A DNA stretch of 64,000 bases from Hyphomicrobiales bacterium (GTDB lineage: Bacteria > Pseudomonadota > Alphaproteobacteria > Rhizobiales > Beijerinckiaceae): the NCBI GenBank assembly GCA_028869185.1, contig JAGWTA010000003.1, positions 124,001-188,000 on the forward strand, written 5' to 3'. Made by a program: the position numbers and the translations under genes. Below the pieces are notes generated by a model. It was not told where the DNA came from. It ran no database searches and saw only the letters and a list, made by a program, of their open reading frames with translations. Positions 27,724 to 36,957 of this stretch are shown piece after piece. Position 1 is the first letter of the stretch, and each line of letters starts with the position of its first letter.

Positions 27724-29022
27724 TTGAGCGTGACAGGCTTGCCGAAATTCGCTGCATGGGCCGCAACCGCGGCGTTGACCGGGGCTCTGGCCGGTTGCGG
27801 GGACGGGCTCGACCATTCGAGCCAGCGCGCCTATCAACCGCTTTCCTCCGAAATGCAGGCGCTGATGACCGAGAAGGGCGCGCAGCCTTCCTCGCCGATC
27901 CTCATCCGCGCCTACAAGAAGGAAGCAGAGCTCGAAATCTGGAAGATGCGCAGCGACGGGCAATATACGCTGCTCAAGACCTATCCGATGTGCCGCTGGT
28001 CGGGTCAGCTCGGCCCCAAGACGCGCGAGGGCGATCGGCAGGTGCCCGAAGGCTTCTACAATATCACGCCGGGCCAGATGAACCCGCAGTCGGCCTATTA
28101 CCTGTCCTTCAATGTCGGCTATCCCAATGCGCTCGACCGCGCGCTCGGCCACAAGGGCGGGTCGATCATGGTGCACGGCGCCTGTTCCTCGGCCGGCTGT
28201 TTCTCGATGACCGACAAGCAGATCGCCGAAATCTACACCATCGCGCGCGAGGCGTTCGGCGGCGGGCAGCGCGCCATCCAGATGCAATCCTTCCCCTTCC
28301 GCATGACGGCGCAGAATCTGGCCAAGCACCGGCTGGACCCCAATATGGCCTTCTGGAAAAACCTGAAGGAAGGCTCCGATTATTTCGAGGTGACGAAGCA
28401 GGAGCCGCGCGTCGCCGCATGCGGCCGCCATTATGTGTTCGACGCGCAGGCGCCTGAGGGCCAGACGCTCGACGCCGCCGCGCCCTGCCCGGTTCTGAAG
28501 GAAGACGGCGACGTGAAGGCGCGCGTCGCCGAAAAAGAGCAGATCGACGCGCGTCGCGTGGCGGAATTGTCCAAGACGATCAAGCCGGTGCGCGTGCTTT
28601 ACGCGGACGGCGGGCAAAATCCGCATTTCGCCTCGCAGCGCGGCGAGGATGTCAGCCGCCCCGATGCGCTCGTGCAGGCGCCGACTGAAATCGCGCTGGA
28701 CGAGCCAGTCGCGTCAAAACCTGCGCCGGCCGCGCATCCCGCTTCGCCCAAGGCGATGATGGCGAAGCTGCCTCATCCCAAGCCCGCGCCGTTCAATGTG
28801 GCGCATGCCAAGGCGGCCGGCCAATCGGTCGCCGCCAGGGCTGTCGAGCCAGCTGCGGCGCCGGTTTCCTCGACCGTGGCGGCGCTTGCGCCCATTCCCG
28901 AGCCGACGCCGCCGACCTCGTCGATCGGCAGGCTGCTGTCGAAACTCGACCCGCGCAGCAAGCCAGCCCCGGCGCCGATGCAGCTTGCGCCGACGGCGCC
29001 CGCGCCGGCTGCAGAGGAATAG
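27724..29022 (+). CDS. YkuD-type L,D-transpeptidase lipoprotein
   Basis: About 432 residues. A TTG at 27724 or GTG at 27730 behind GGGGAAGAG is the likely start, because it places a lipoprotein signal correctly: hydrophobic AAWAATAALTGALAGC with the lipobox L-A-G-C. The catalytic YkuD core follows at about residues 50-215, with MVHGACSSAGCFSMTD carrying the active-site His and Cys. After residue 300 the chain becomes Ala/Pro/Lys-rich low-complexity sequence (KPAPAAHPASPKAMMAKLPHP). It resembles YafK-type murein transpeptidases or hydrolases that act on peptidoglycan in the periplasm. It follows accA, a conserved pairing. Confidence 0.87.
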   Translation: MSVTGLPKFAAWAATAALTGALAGCGDGLDHSSQRAYQPLSSEMQALMTEKGAQPSSPILIRAYKKEAELEIWKMRSDGQYTLLKTYPMCRWSGQLGPKTREGDRQVPEGFYNITPGQMNPQSAYYLSFNVGYPNALDRALGHKGGSIMVHGACSSAGCFSMTDKQIAEIYTIAREAFGGGQRAIQMQSFPFRMTAQNLAKHRLDPNMAFWKNLKEGSDYFEVTKQEPRVAACGRHYVFDAQAPEGQTLDAAAPCPVLKEDGDVKARVAEKEQIDARRVAELSKTIKPVRVLYADGGQNPHFASQRGEDVSRPDALVQAPTEIALDEPVASKPAPAAHPASPKAMMAKLPHPKPAPFNVAHAKAAGQSVAARAVEPAAAPVSSTVAALAPIPEPTPPTSSIGRLLSKLDPRSKPAPAPMQLAPTAPAPAAEE

Positions 29023-29061
29023 TTTTTTGACCGGGCGGGCCGGGCGGCTTAAACGCAGGTC

Positions 29062-29898
29062 ATGTCCGCTCCGCTGATTTTCGACCGGGGGCTCATCCGC
29101 CAACGCCGACAGCGCGCGTTGCGACAGGGCGCAGCGCCCTTCCTGCTCGAACGGGCAAGCGAGGAGCTGCTCGGACGCCTTTCCGCCGTGCAGCGCGAAT
29201 TCACGCATGTTCTCGATCTCGGCACGCCGACGCCCGCGTTGGCGCAATCGCTGGGCCCTCGCGCGTTGCGCGCCGCCGCAGACCTCCCCGCCGATGTGAT
29301 CTGCGACGAGGAGTTGCTGCCCTTCGCCCCGCAATCCTTCGATTGCGTGGCGAGCGCGCTGGCGCTGCAATTCGTCAACGATCTGCCCGGCGCGCTGGCG
29401 CAGATCCGGCGGGCGCTGCGGCCCGACGGATTGTTTCTGGCCTGTCTCATCGGCGGCGAGAGCCTGCATGAATTGCGCGCCGCCTTCACGCAGGCCGAGA
29501 GCGAGACAAGCGGCGGCGCCAGTCCCCGCGTCGCGCCTTTTGCCGATGTGCGCGACATGGGCGGGCTGTTGCAACGGGCCGGTTTCGCGCTGCCGGTGGC
29601 CGATGTCGAGCGCGTGACTGTGCGCTATGGGCATGTGTTTCGTCTCATGGCGGATCTGCGCGCCATGGGCGCGACCAATGCGCTTGTGGCGCGCGCGCGC
29701 GCGCCGCTTGGCCGCGCCTGCGCCATGCGCGTGGCGGAAATCTACGCCGAACGTTTCGCCGATCCCGACGGGCGCGTGCGCGCGACATTCGACATTGTCT
29801 GGCTGTCGGGATGGGCGCCGCACGAATCGCAGCAAAAGCCGCTCAAGCCGGGATCGGCGCAGGCGCGGCTGGCCGATGCGCTAAAAACGAAGGGGTGA
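29062..29898 (+). CDS. NDUFAF5-like SAM-dependent methyltransferase
   Basis: 278 residues. Class I methyltransferase related to BioC and closest in layout to mitochondrial NDUFAF5, which acts on the complex I subunit NDUFS7. N-terminal IFDRGLIRQRRQRAL and the C-terminal YGHVFRLMADLRAMGATNAL are typical of that subgroup. The SAM motif I reads VLDLGTPTPALA, lacking the usual GxGxG, which is a known weak form in this subgroup. Motifs ALALQFVNDLPGALAQIRRAL and LRPDGLFLACLIGGESL are normal. The target in this bacterium is inferred, not shown. Confidence 0.8.
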   Translation: MSAPLIFDRGLIRQRRQRALRQGAAPFLLERASEELLGRLSAVQREFTHVLDLGTPTPALAQSLGPRALRAAADLPADVICDEELLPFAPQSFDCVASALALQFVNDLPGALAQIRRALRPDGLFLACLIGGESLHELRAAFTQAESETSGGASPRVAPFADVRDMGGLLQRAGFALPVADVERVTVRYGHVFRLMADLRAMGATNALVARARAPLGRACAMRVAEIYAERFADPDGRVRATFDIVWLSGWAPHESQQKPLKPGSAQARLADALKTKG

Positions 29899-30017
29899 GC
29901 CGCGTCCTGCGCGGGTTTTCATGCGCGCGCCGCAATGACATTGTAAGGCGAACCCCTGCACAACGCGCGCCGCGCCAGCGGCAAGCCGCCAGTTTCGACC
30001 GAAGGATCGTCCGCTCG

Positions 30018-32354
30018 ATGAATCATCCCGTATCGCCGTCCGAATTCGCCGTTGGCCAGCCCGTTCGCCGCGTCGAGGACGCGAGCCTCGTACAGGGCAA
30101 GGGCCATTATTCCGACGACGACAACAACAGCGCGCAGGCGCACGCCACCGTGCTGCGCAGCACGATCGCTCACGGATTCATTCGCGCAATCGACACACAG
30201 GCCGCGCGCGCCATGCCCGGCGTTCTGGCGATCTACACCGGGGCCGATCTCCAGCAATACAAGGGGCAGAAATCGCCCTTCACGTTCAAGAGCGTCGACG
30301 GAACGCCGCTGCGGGCGGACGGCGCGCAACATTTCGCGCACGAGAAGGTGCGCTATGTCGGCGATCCGCTCGCGCTCGTCGTCGCCGAAACCGAAATGCA
30401 GGCGCGCGACGCCGCCGAGGCGATCATGGTCGACATCGACGCGCTGCCCGCGGTCACCGATGCGCGCGCGGCGGTTGCGCCCGGCGCGCCGCAGATTTAT
30501 GCGGATGCGCCCCACAATATCGCGCTCGATTCCGCCGATGGCGATGAAGCCAAAATCGACGCGGCCTTTGCACGCGCAGCGCATGTGACGAAGATGCGCA
30601 TCCGCTCCAATCGCGTCGTCGTCAGCGCCATGGAGCCGCGCGCCGTGCTGGCCGACTATGACGCGCAGAACGAGCGTTTCGTCATGCGGATGCAATCGCA
30701 GGGCGTCTATGCCATGCGCAACGCGCTGGCGACGGCGATGGGCGTTGCGCGCGACAAGATGCATGTCATCACCAATCAGGTCGGCGGGTCGTTCGGCATG
30801 AAGGGCGTCGTCTTTCCCGAATATATCGGGCTGATGCACGCGGCGCGCGCGTTGGGGCGGCCGATCAAGTGGACGGAGACGCGCTCCGATTCCTTTGTCT
30901 CCGATCATCAGGGGCGCGATCACGACATCGACGTTTCGCTTGCGCTCGACGCACAAGGCCATTTCCTCGCGCTGCGCTTCGACGGCTACGGCAACATCGG
31001 CGCCTATCCGACGCCCTTCGGACCGATGATCACGGCGCTCAACATTCACCGCAACGCGCAGAGCGTCTATCGAACGCCGCTCATCGGGCATCGCATGCGT
31101 TCGGTCTTCACCAACACGCCGCCGATCGGCGCCTATCGCGGCGCGGGCCGGCCCGAAGGCAATTACATCATGGAGCGCATGATAGAAACGGCGGCGCGCG
31201 AAATGAACATCGATGCGCTGGAATTGCGCCGGCGCAATCACATCGCGGTTGCGCAATTGCCCTTCGCCACATCGGTCGGCACCACGTACGATTCCGGCGA
31301 TTTTGCGGGCATGCTCGAAGAAACGTTGCAACGGGCCGACTGGGACGGGTTTGCCGCGCGCAAGGCCGAGAGCGAGAAACGCGGCCTGCTGCGCGGGCGC
31401 GGCGTCGGACAATATCTCGAAATCACCGCGCCGCCGATGAATGAAATGGCGGAGCTGCGCTTCGAGGAGAACGGCGATCTCACCATCGTCACCGGCACGC
31501 TGGATTTCGGCCAGGGACACGCGACGACGTTCGCGCAGGTTCTGGCGACGAAACTCGGCGCGCCTTACGAACGCATCAGGCTCGTGCAGGGCGACAGCGA
31601 TGTGGTGACGCAGGGCGGCGGCACGGGCGGATCCAAATCGATCATGACCTCCGGCGCGGCCATTCTTGCTGCGAGCGATGAAGTCATCGCGCGCGGGCGG
31701 CGCGCGGCCTCGCATTTTCTGGAAGCGGCGGAAGGCGACATCGAATTCGACGCCGGCCGCTTCGTCGTTGCGGGAACCGATCGCGGCGTCGAACTGATGG
31801 AGCTGGCGCGCCGGCTGCGTCTTGCCGAACGCCTGCCTGAAGGCTGCCCGGAATCGCTCGACGCCCGCTACATTCTCAAGTCGCTGCCCTCGGCCTATCC
31901 CAACGGCTGTCATGTCGCGGAAGTCGAGATCGATCCGCAGACAGGGGTCGTCACGATCGCCCGTTACACGATGGGCGGCGATTTCGGCACGATCGTCAAT
32001 CCGATGATCGTCGCCGGGCAGGCGCATGGCGGCGTGATGCAGGGCGTCGGGCAGGCGCTGCTCGAACATTGCGTGTTCGACGAAGACGGACAGTTTCTGA
32101 CCGGCTCCTACATGGATTACGCAATGCCGCGCGCGGCCGAGGCGCCCGATTTCGAATTGTTCTGGCGTCCGACGCCTGCGACGACCAATCCGCTTGGCGC
32201 CAAAGGGTGCGGGGAGGCGGGGTGCGCAGGCTCGCTGCCGAGCGTCATGAATGCGCTTGTCGATGCGCTGGCGCCGTTCGGCGTCACGCATATCGACATG
32301 CCGGCGACGCCGGAAAAAATCTGGCGGATCGTCAACGGGCGCGCGGCGGCGTAA
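30018..32354 (+). CDS. Xanthine dehydrogenase-family molybdopterin-binding subunit (form II CoxL-like), orphan
   Basis: 778 residues, the size of a molybdenum hydroxylase large subunit. [18 protein letters not shown] starts the ald/xan domain, VGGSFGMKG is a pterin-binding loop, and [12 protein letters not shown] is the AYRGAGR active-site motif of the form II group, not the AYRCSFR of true CO dehydrogenase. The C-terminal [17 protein letters not shown] carries the catalytic Glu. Start is the ATG at 30018. The FAD (medium) and 2Fe-2S (small) subunits normally encoded beside it are not in this window. It may pair with subunits encoded elsewhere or act on another acceptor. The substrate, an aldehyde or N-heterocycle, is unknown. 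Confidence 0.9.
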   Translation: MNHPVSPSEFAVGQPVRRVEDASLVQGKGHYSDDDNNSAQAHATVLRSTIAHGFIRAIDTQAARAMPGVLAIYTGADLQQYKGQKSPFTFKSVDGTPLRADGAQHFAHEKVRYVGDPLALVVAETEMQARDAAEAIMVDIDALPAVTDARAAVAPGAPQIYADAPHNIALDSADGDEAKIDAAFARAAHVTKMRIRSNRVVVSAMEPRAVLADYDAQNERFVMRMQSQGVYAMRNALATAMGVARDKMHVITNQVGGSFGMKGVVFPEYIGLMHAARALGRPIKWTETRSDSFVSDHQGRDHDIDVSLALDAQGHFLALRFDGYGNIGAYPTPFGPMITALNIHRNAQSVYRTPLIGHRMRSVFTNTPPIGAYRGAGRPEGNYIMERMIETAAREMNIDALELRRRNHIAVAQLPFATSVGTTYDSGDFAGMLEETLQRADWDGFAARKAESEKRGLLRGRGVGQYLEITAPPMNEMAELRFEENGDLTIVTGTLDFGQGHATTFAQVLATKLGAPYERIRLVQGDSDVVTQGGGTGGSKSIMTSGAAILAASDEVIARGRRAASHFLEAAEGDIEFDAGRFVVAGTDRGVELMELARRLRLAERLPEGCPESLDARYILKSLPSAYPNGCHVAEVEIDPQTGVVTIARYTMGGDFGTIVNPMIVAGQAHGGVMQGVGQALLEHCVFDEDGQFLTGSYMDYAMPRAAEAPDFELFWRPTPATTNPLGAKGCGEAGCAGSLPSVMNALVDALAPFGVTHIDMPATPEKIWRIVNGRAAA

Positions 32355-32401
32355 GGCGCGCGTCCATCCCGCGATAACCTTTGTCGCGCTATCCTGGCGC
32401 G

Positions 32402-33427
32402 ATGGACGACGCCGATTCGCTTCTGCCCCGCGCCTGGGGCGATTTTCGCGCCGCTGCGCCCGATGTCGCGGGGCTGGCTGCGGCCTGGCTGTCGCATATG
32501 GCCGGCGAGCGGCGGATGGCGGCGCTGACGCTGGAAGCCTATGCGCGCGACCTGCGGCAGTTTCTCAATCATCTGAAGGAAATCTCCGGCGAGCCGGTCG
32601 ATGTTGGCGCGCTCGTCGCGCTGACCGCCGCCGATGTGCGCGCCTTCATGGCGGCGCGGCGCGAGGCGGGCGTCGGCAGCCGGGCGCTGTTGCGCGGGCT
32701 TGCGGGCCTGCGCTCCTTTGCGCGGTTTCTGGCGCGGCGCGGCTATGGCGAGATCGCCGCCTTTTCCGCCGTGCGCAGCCCCAAGGCGCCGCGCCGTCTG
32801 CCCAAGGCGCTGAATGTCGCCGACGCGCGCGATCTCGCCGACGTGGAAACGCGCGCCGGGGAGGCGCGCGCGCCCTGGATCCTCGCCCGCGACGCCGCCG
32901 TCATTGCGCTGCTTTATGGCGCGGGCCTGCGCATTTCGGAGGCGCTCGGCGTCACACGCGCAGAGGCGCCGGTCGGCAAACGCGATTTTCTCACAGTGCT
33001 CGGCAAGGGCGGCAAGATGCGCACGGCGCCGATCATCGCGCCGGTGCGCGCATCGGTCGAAGCCTATCTGGCGCTGTGCCCCTACACGCTGAGCGCGGAT
33101 GGGCCGCTGTTCGTCGGCGCGCGGGGCGGGCCGCTCTCGCCGCGCATCATCCAGCTGGCGGTCGAGCGCATGCGCGGCGCGCTGGGATTGCCCGACACGG
33201 CGACGCCGCATGCGCTGCGCCATTCCTTCGCCACGCATCTGCTGGGGCGGGGCGGCGATCTGCGCGCCATTCAGGAATTGCTCGGCCACGCCTCGCTCTC
33301 GACCACGCAGATCTACACGGCGGTCGATGCGGCGCGCCTCCTGCAGGCCTATCGCGGGGCCCATCCGCGGGCGGGCGCTGTCCCCGCTTCCCCTGCGCCT
33401 CCCGCAAAGCGCCGCAATCGCGGATGA
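32402..33427 (+). CDS. xerC: Tyrosine recombinase XerC
   Basis: 341 residues. Partner of XerD in resolving chromosome dimers. Catalytic residues: Arg in [13 protein letters not shown], Lys in [12 protein letters not shown], HxxR in [14 protein letters not shown], His in [14 protein letters not shown] and its Tyr. A 20-residue Pro/Ala-rich C-terminal extension follows ([14 protein letters not shown]), making it slightly longer than E. coli XerC (298). The ATG at 32402 gives an N-terminus with one short extension before the SAM-like domain. The following DUF4175 gene starts 51 bp downstream. Confidence 0.93.
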   Translation: MDDADSLLPRAWGDFRAAAPDVAGLAAAWLSHMAGERRMAALTLEAYARDLRQFLNHLKEISGEPVDVGALVALTAADVRAFMAARREAGVGSRALLRGLAGLRSFARFLARRGYGEIAAFSAVRSPKAPRRLPKALNVADARDLADVETRAGEARAPWILARDAAVIALLYGAGLRISEALGVTRAEAPVGKRDFLTVLGKGGKMRTAPIIAPVRASVEAYLALCPYTLSADGPLFVGARGGPLSPRIIQLAVERMRGALGLPDTATPHALRHSFATHLLGRGGDLRAIQELLGHASLSTTQIYTAVDAARLLQAYRGAHPRAGAVPASPAPPAKRRNRG

Positions 33428-33478
33428 GTGTCGCCTTGACGGCGCCTAGTGTAGACTGGGGCGCGACGAGGACAATTT

Positions 33479-36079
33479 TTGACACAGGCCGACAACGACC
33501 GGACAAAACCGCAGCCGGCGATTTCCGGCGGCGCGCCGCTGGCGCGGCTGCTGGCGCGCGCGCGGGCCGCGCTCGCCTTTGAAGGGCTCTGGCGCGCCGG
33601 CTCGGCCGCGGCGGCGGTGCTGGCGCTGTTTCTGGCCGTGTCCTGGCTCGATGTCTGGCGTTTCGTTCCGCCGGCGCTGCGTCCTTTCGGCGTGCTGGCC
33701 TTTGTCGCCGCCGCCGGCGTTCTGGTCTGGCGCGAGCGGGGCGCGCTGACGCCTTCGCGGCAAGCGGCTTTGTCGCGCATCGACGCTGATCCGGCGGCCG
33801 CCGGCGCCGCGCAGGCTCTGGCGGATGCGCCCGCCAATGGCGGCGATCCGCAAACCGAGGCCCTGTGGCGCGCCCATCAGGCGCGCATGGCGCAGCGCCT
33901 GTCGCGCGTTTCCGCGCCCACGCCCTCGCCGCGCATGGACCGGCGCGACCGCTATGCGTTGCGCGCGGCGGCGCTGCTGGCGGCGCTTGTCGCCGGCGTT
34001 TACGCCGGCGCCGATCGCACCGCGCGGCTCGCCAACGCCTTTTACTGGAAGGGCGGCTTTGCGCTTGGCGCGGCGCCCGGCGCGCGGCTCGACGCCTGGA
34101 TCGATCCCCCGCCGTACACGGGCCGGGCGCCCATCGTTCTGACGCAGACCGAACTGACGAAAGAAATCGCCGCCCCGGTCAATTCTCTCGTCGTCGTGCG
34201 CTCCTCGCGGCCGGGCGCGATCGACGCGCAGATTTCCGGCGCGCTGGTCGAGGACGAGAAGAAAGACCCCGCGCAGAAAGACAATGTTCGCCGCTTTGCG
34301 CTGAAAGGCGATGCGAGCCTCACGCTGCCGCAGGGCGCCGTCGCGATCCACGCCATTCCCGATCTGCCGCCGCGCATCGAACTGACCGAACAGCCCCATC
34401 GCAATGCGCGCGGCACGCTCAATCTTCGGCATCGCACGAGCGACGACTATGGCGTCGCCAGCGCGGAGGCGCGCTTTGCCGATCCGCAACTCGATCGCGC
34501 TGGCCCGCAATCGACGCATATTCTGGGCGAGCCGCCGCGCGTTGCGCTGACGTTGCCGGCCGCGCCCGGCGGCGCGGGCGAGGGCAAGAGCGTCATCGAT
34601 CTGACCGAACATCCCTGGGCGGGCGCACGCGCGCAGCTCACGCTGGCGGCGCGCGACGAGGCCGGGCAGGAAGGCCTGAGCAAGCCGATCGAAATCTATA
34701 TTCCGATGCGCCCGTTCAAGAAGCCGCTTGCGCGCGCGCTTGTCGAGCAGCGCCGCAATCTCGTGCTCGATCCCGACCATCGCGAGCGGGTGACGCAGGC
34801 GCTCGACGCCCTGATGGTCGAGCCGGAATTGTTCGGCCTCTCCAGCGGAGTCTATGTCGGCATGCGCGCCGCGCGCGCGCGCATCATGCTGGCGCGCGAC
34901 GACGCAGGCCTGATGGACGCCGCCGATTTTCTCTGGGCGATGGCGCTGCAGATCGAGGACGGCGACCTCTCCGTCGCCGAGCGCGATTTGCGCGCGGCCG
35001 AAAAGGCGCTGCGCGACGCCCTGCAGCGCGGCGCATCCGAAGAGGAGATCGCCAAGCTCACGCAGGAATTGCGCGCGGCGATGGACAAGTTTCTCGCCGA
35101 AATGGAACGGCAGGCCCCGAAGAATCCGCAAAGCGCAGAGAACCAGCGCAATGGCCGCAGCGTGACGCCGGACCAGTTGCGCAACATGCTCAAGCAGATG
35201 GAAGACGCCGCGCGCAGCGGCGATGCGGAGACGGCGCAGCGTCTGCTCGACCAGTTGCAATCGACGCTGGAAAACCTGCGCAACGCACGGCGCAGCCAGG
35301 GCAAAAGCCAGGCGCAGAAAGACATGGAGCGAGCGCTCGACGATTTGCAGCAACTGGCCGAAGAAGAGCAGCAATTGCGCGACGACACCTTCCGCCAGCA
35401 GCAGGAGCGCGACGAGGCCGAACAGAAAGACGGCCAGCGCGGCGGCGAGCAGGCGCAGAACGAGGGCGAGGAGCAGGACGGCGCGCAGCCGGGCGGCGAT
35501 CAGGGACGGCCGGGCGAGCAGCGCGGCAAACAGCAGAGCGCGCCGGGCAAGGGCGCCGGCGGCCAGTCGCAACCGGGCGGCGCGCCCGGCCAGTCGCTGG
35601 AACGGCGGCAGAAGCAATTGCGCGACAAGCTCGATGCGCTCCAGCGCAAACTCGATCAATACGGCCAGAAGCCCGATGCGCTCGGCAAGGCTGGCGATGC
35701 GATGAAGGACGCGCAGGGCGCACTCGGCCGCGGCCAGGGCGACAAGGCGGTGGAAGCCGAAGGCAAGGCGCTCGAAAGCCTGCGCGAGGGCGCGCGCAAG
35801 CTTGCCGACAAAATGGCGCAGGGCGAGGCGGGCGAGGGCGACGAAGACGGCGAGGGCCAGGCGCAGGCCGGCGCAGGCGAAGGCGGCGGCAAGGACCCCC
35901 TCGGGCGCGAGTCAAACAGCGGCCGGCGCAATAATCCCAATGCGCGCTACGACGCCAACGGCGCGAGCCCGGCCCTGCGCGCCCAACGGGTTCTGGAAGA
36001 ATTGCGCCGACGCCTTGCAGACCCCGAACGCCCGCGCGAAGAACTCGATTATCTCGAACGCCTGATGCGGCGCTATTGA
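33479..36079 (+). CDS. DUF4175 (TIGR02302) large membrane/coiled-coil protein
   Basis: 866 residues, starting with TTG at 33479 behind a GAGGA ribosome site. Two hydrophobic helices near residues 43-82 and one near 158-175 are followed by a periplasmic-type beta region (residues 190-410, DAWIDPPPYTGRAP, IRVxxx repeats absent). From about residue 480 on it becomes long charged helices rich in Gln, Glu, Arg and Ala, with a glycine/glutamine-rich segment at about 640-710 (GGDQGRPGEQRGKQQSAPGK). Such DUF4175 proteins are conserved in Rhizobiales, with no established function; a cell-envelope role is guessed. It is likely cotranscribed with xerC. Confidence 0.85.
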   Translation: MTQADNDRTKPQPAISGGAPLARLLARARAALAFEGLWRAGSAAAAVLALFLAVSWLDVWRFVPPALRPFGVLAFVAAAGVLVWRERGALTPSRQAALSRIDADPAAAGAAQALADAPANGGDPQTEALWRAHQARMAQRLSRVSAPTPSPRMDRRDRYALRAAALLAALVAGVYAGADRTARLANAFYWKGGFALGAAPGARLDAWIDPPPYTGRAPIVLTQTELTKEIAAPVNSLVVVRSSRPGAIDAQISGALVEDEKKDPAQKDNVRRFALKGDASLTLPQGAVAIHAIPDLPPRIELTEQPHRNARGTLNLRHRTSDDYGVASAEARFADPQLDRAGPQSTHILGEPPRVALTLPAAPGGAGEGKSVIDLTEHPWAGARAQLTLAARDEAGQEGLSKPIEIYIPMRPFKKPLARALVEQRRNLVLDPDHRERVTQALDALMVEPELFGLSSGVYVGMRAARARIMLARDDAGLMDAADFLWAMALQIEDGDLSVAERDLRAAEKALRDALQRGASEEEIAKLTQELRAAMDKFLAEMERQAPKNPQSAENQRNGRSVTPDQLRNMLKQMEDAARSGDAETAQRLLDQLQSTLENLRNARRSQGKSQAQKDMERALDDLQQLAEEEQQLRDDTFRQQQERDEAEQKDGQRGGEQAQNEGEEQDGAQPGGDQGRPGEQRGKQQSAPGKGAGGQSQPGGAPGQSLERRQKQLRDKLDALQRKLDQYGQKPDALGKAGDAMKDAQGALGRGQGDKAVEAEGKALESLREGARKLADKMAQGEAGEGDEDGEGQAQAGAGEGGGKDPLGRESNSGRRNNPNARYDANGASPALRAQRVLEELRRRLADPERPREELDYLERLMRRY

Positions 36080-36182
36080 GCGCGCCGGGCTTGCGTCATC
36101 GCGTCGCGAGGGGTTCGAAAGGATTGCGTCGCGCGCGCGCGTTCCGCAATGATGGGAACAGAATTTCCAGACAGGCGACGTC

Positions 36183-36371
36183 ATGAATCTTTCGGGCAAT
36201 CTTCTCATCTCCTTCGCGCTGGCGGCGGTTGCGCTCGTTCTGCTGCTCGGGCTCATCAACATGGCGCGCGGCGGCAGCCCCAATCTTTCGCAGAAGCTGA
36301 TGCGCTGGCGCGTCGGTCTGCAGTTTGTCGCGGTGTTGATCGTGATGACGATCCTTTGGTTGCGGAGCTGA
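36183..36371 (+). CDS. HIG1-domain twin transmembrane protein
   Basis: 62 residues with two hydrophobic helices (about 7-27 and 45-61). The loop between them contains QKLMRWRVGLQ, an exact match to the Q-x3-R-x-R-x3-Q signature of the HIG1 domain family (hypoxia-induced gene 1), whose mitochondrial members bind cytochrome c oxidase and the bc1 complex. The next gene (cobalamin adenosyltransferase) starts 3 bp after its stop, so they form an operon. A respiratory supercomplex role is inferred from the family. The usual annotation is just 'twin transmembrane protein'. Confidence 0.82.
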   Translation: MNLSGNLLISFALAAVALVLLLGLINMARGGSPNLSQKLMRWRVGLQFVAVLIVMTILWLRS

Positions 36372-36374
36372 AGC

Positions 36375-36941
36375 ATGGTCAAGCTCAACAAGATCTACAC
36401 GCGCACGGGCGATGACGGCGCGACAGGGCTCGTCGACGGCTCGCGCCGGCGCAAGGACGATCCGCGCGTCGAAGCCTATGGCGTCGTGGACGAGACGAAT
36501 TCCTTCATCGGCCTGGCGCGTCTGTCGACGAAAGACGACGCTGCGCTGGACGCGATGCTGGCGCGCATCCAGAACGACCTGTTCGATCTTGGCGCCGATC
36601 TCGCAACGCCGCCGGGCCCGCGCATGGAGGGCGCGTTGCGCGTGCATCCCCATCAGGTCGAGCGCCTCGAGCGCGAGATCGACGCGATGAACGCCGATAT
36701 TGCGCCGCTCAAATCCTTCGTGCTGCCGGGCGGCTCGGCGGCCGCCGCCGCGCTGCATGTGGCGCGCGCGACATGCCGGCGCGCAGAGCGCATCATGGCG
36801 CATCTTGCAGCGCTCGAGCCGGTTGAGCCGGCGGCGCTGCATTACATCAATCGCCTGTCGGATCATCTTTTCGTCGCCGCGCGGCGCGCCAATGGCAATG
36901 GCGCGGGCGACGTCTTGTGGGTTCCCGGTCAGAACAGGTGA
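36375..36941 (+). CDS. Cob(I)yrinic acid a,c-diamide / cob(I)alamin adenosyltransferase, PduO type
   Basis: 188 residues. KLNKIYTRTGDDGATGLVDGSRRRKDDPRV is split here into its parts: YTRTGDDGATGL is the ATP-binding N-terminus and GSRRRKDDPRVEAYG the family signature; VVDETNSFIGLARL and ATCRRAERIMA follow. It adenosylates cob(I)alamin to coenzyme B12. It converges with ecm only 16 bp away, and Ecm needs adenosylcobalamin, so it probably supplies that enzyme. GGAG seven bases before the ATG is the ribosome site. Confidence 0.94.
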   Translation: MVKLNKIYTRTGDDGATGLVDGSRRRKDDPRVEAYGVVDETNSFIGLARLSTKDDAALDAMLARIQNDLFDLGADLATPPGPRMEGALRVHPHQVERLEREIDAMNADIAPLKSFVLPGGSAAAAALHVARATCRRAERIMAHLAALEPVEPAALHYINRLSDHLFVAARRANGNGAGDVLWVPGQNR

Positions 36942-36957
36942 TGCGCCGGGCGGGCCA

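Noticed and set aside
29919-32291. 790-codon minus-strand frame opposite the molybdenum hydroxylase gene
   Set aside because: The plus-strand gene carries all cofactor motifs; the reverse frame has none.
24270-33427. xerD and xerC as integrases of a mobile element
   Set aside because: Both have standard Xer motifs and sit among conserved chromosomal neighbours, not next to att repeats or cargo.
33446-35659. 737-codon minus-strand frame opposite the DUF4175 gene
   Set aside because: Shadow of the repeated Gln/Glu/Arg coding region; its Leu/Ala/Arg composition is a result of complementing that sequence.
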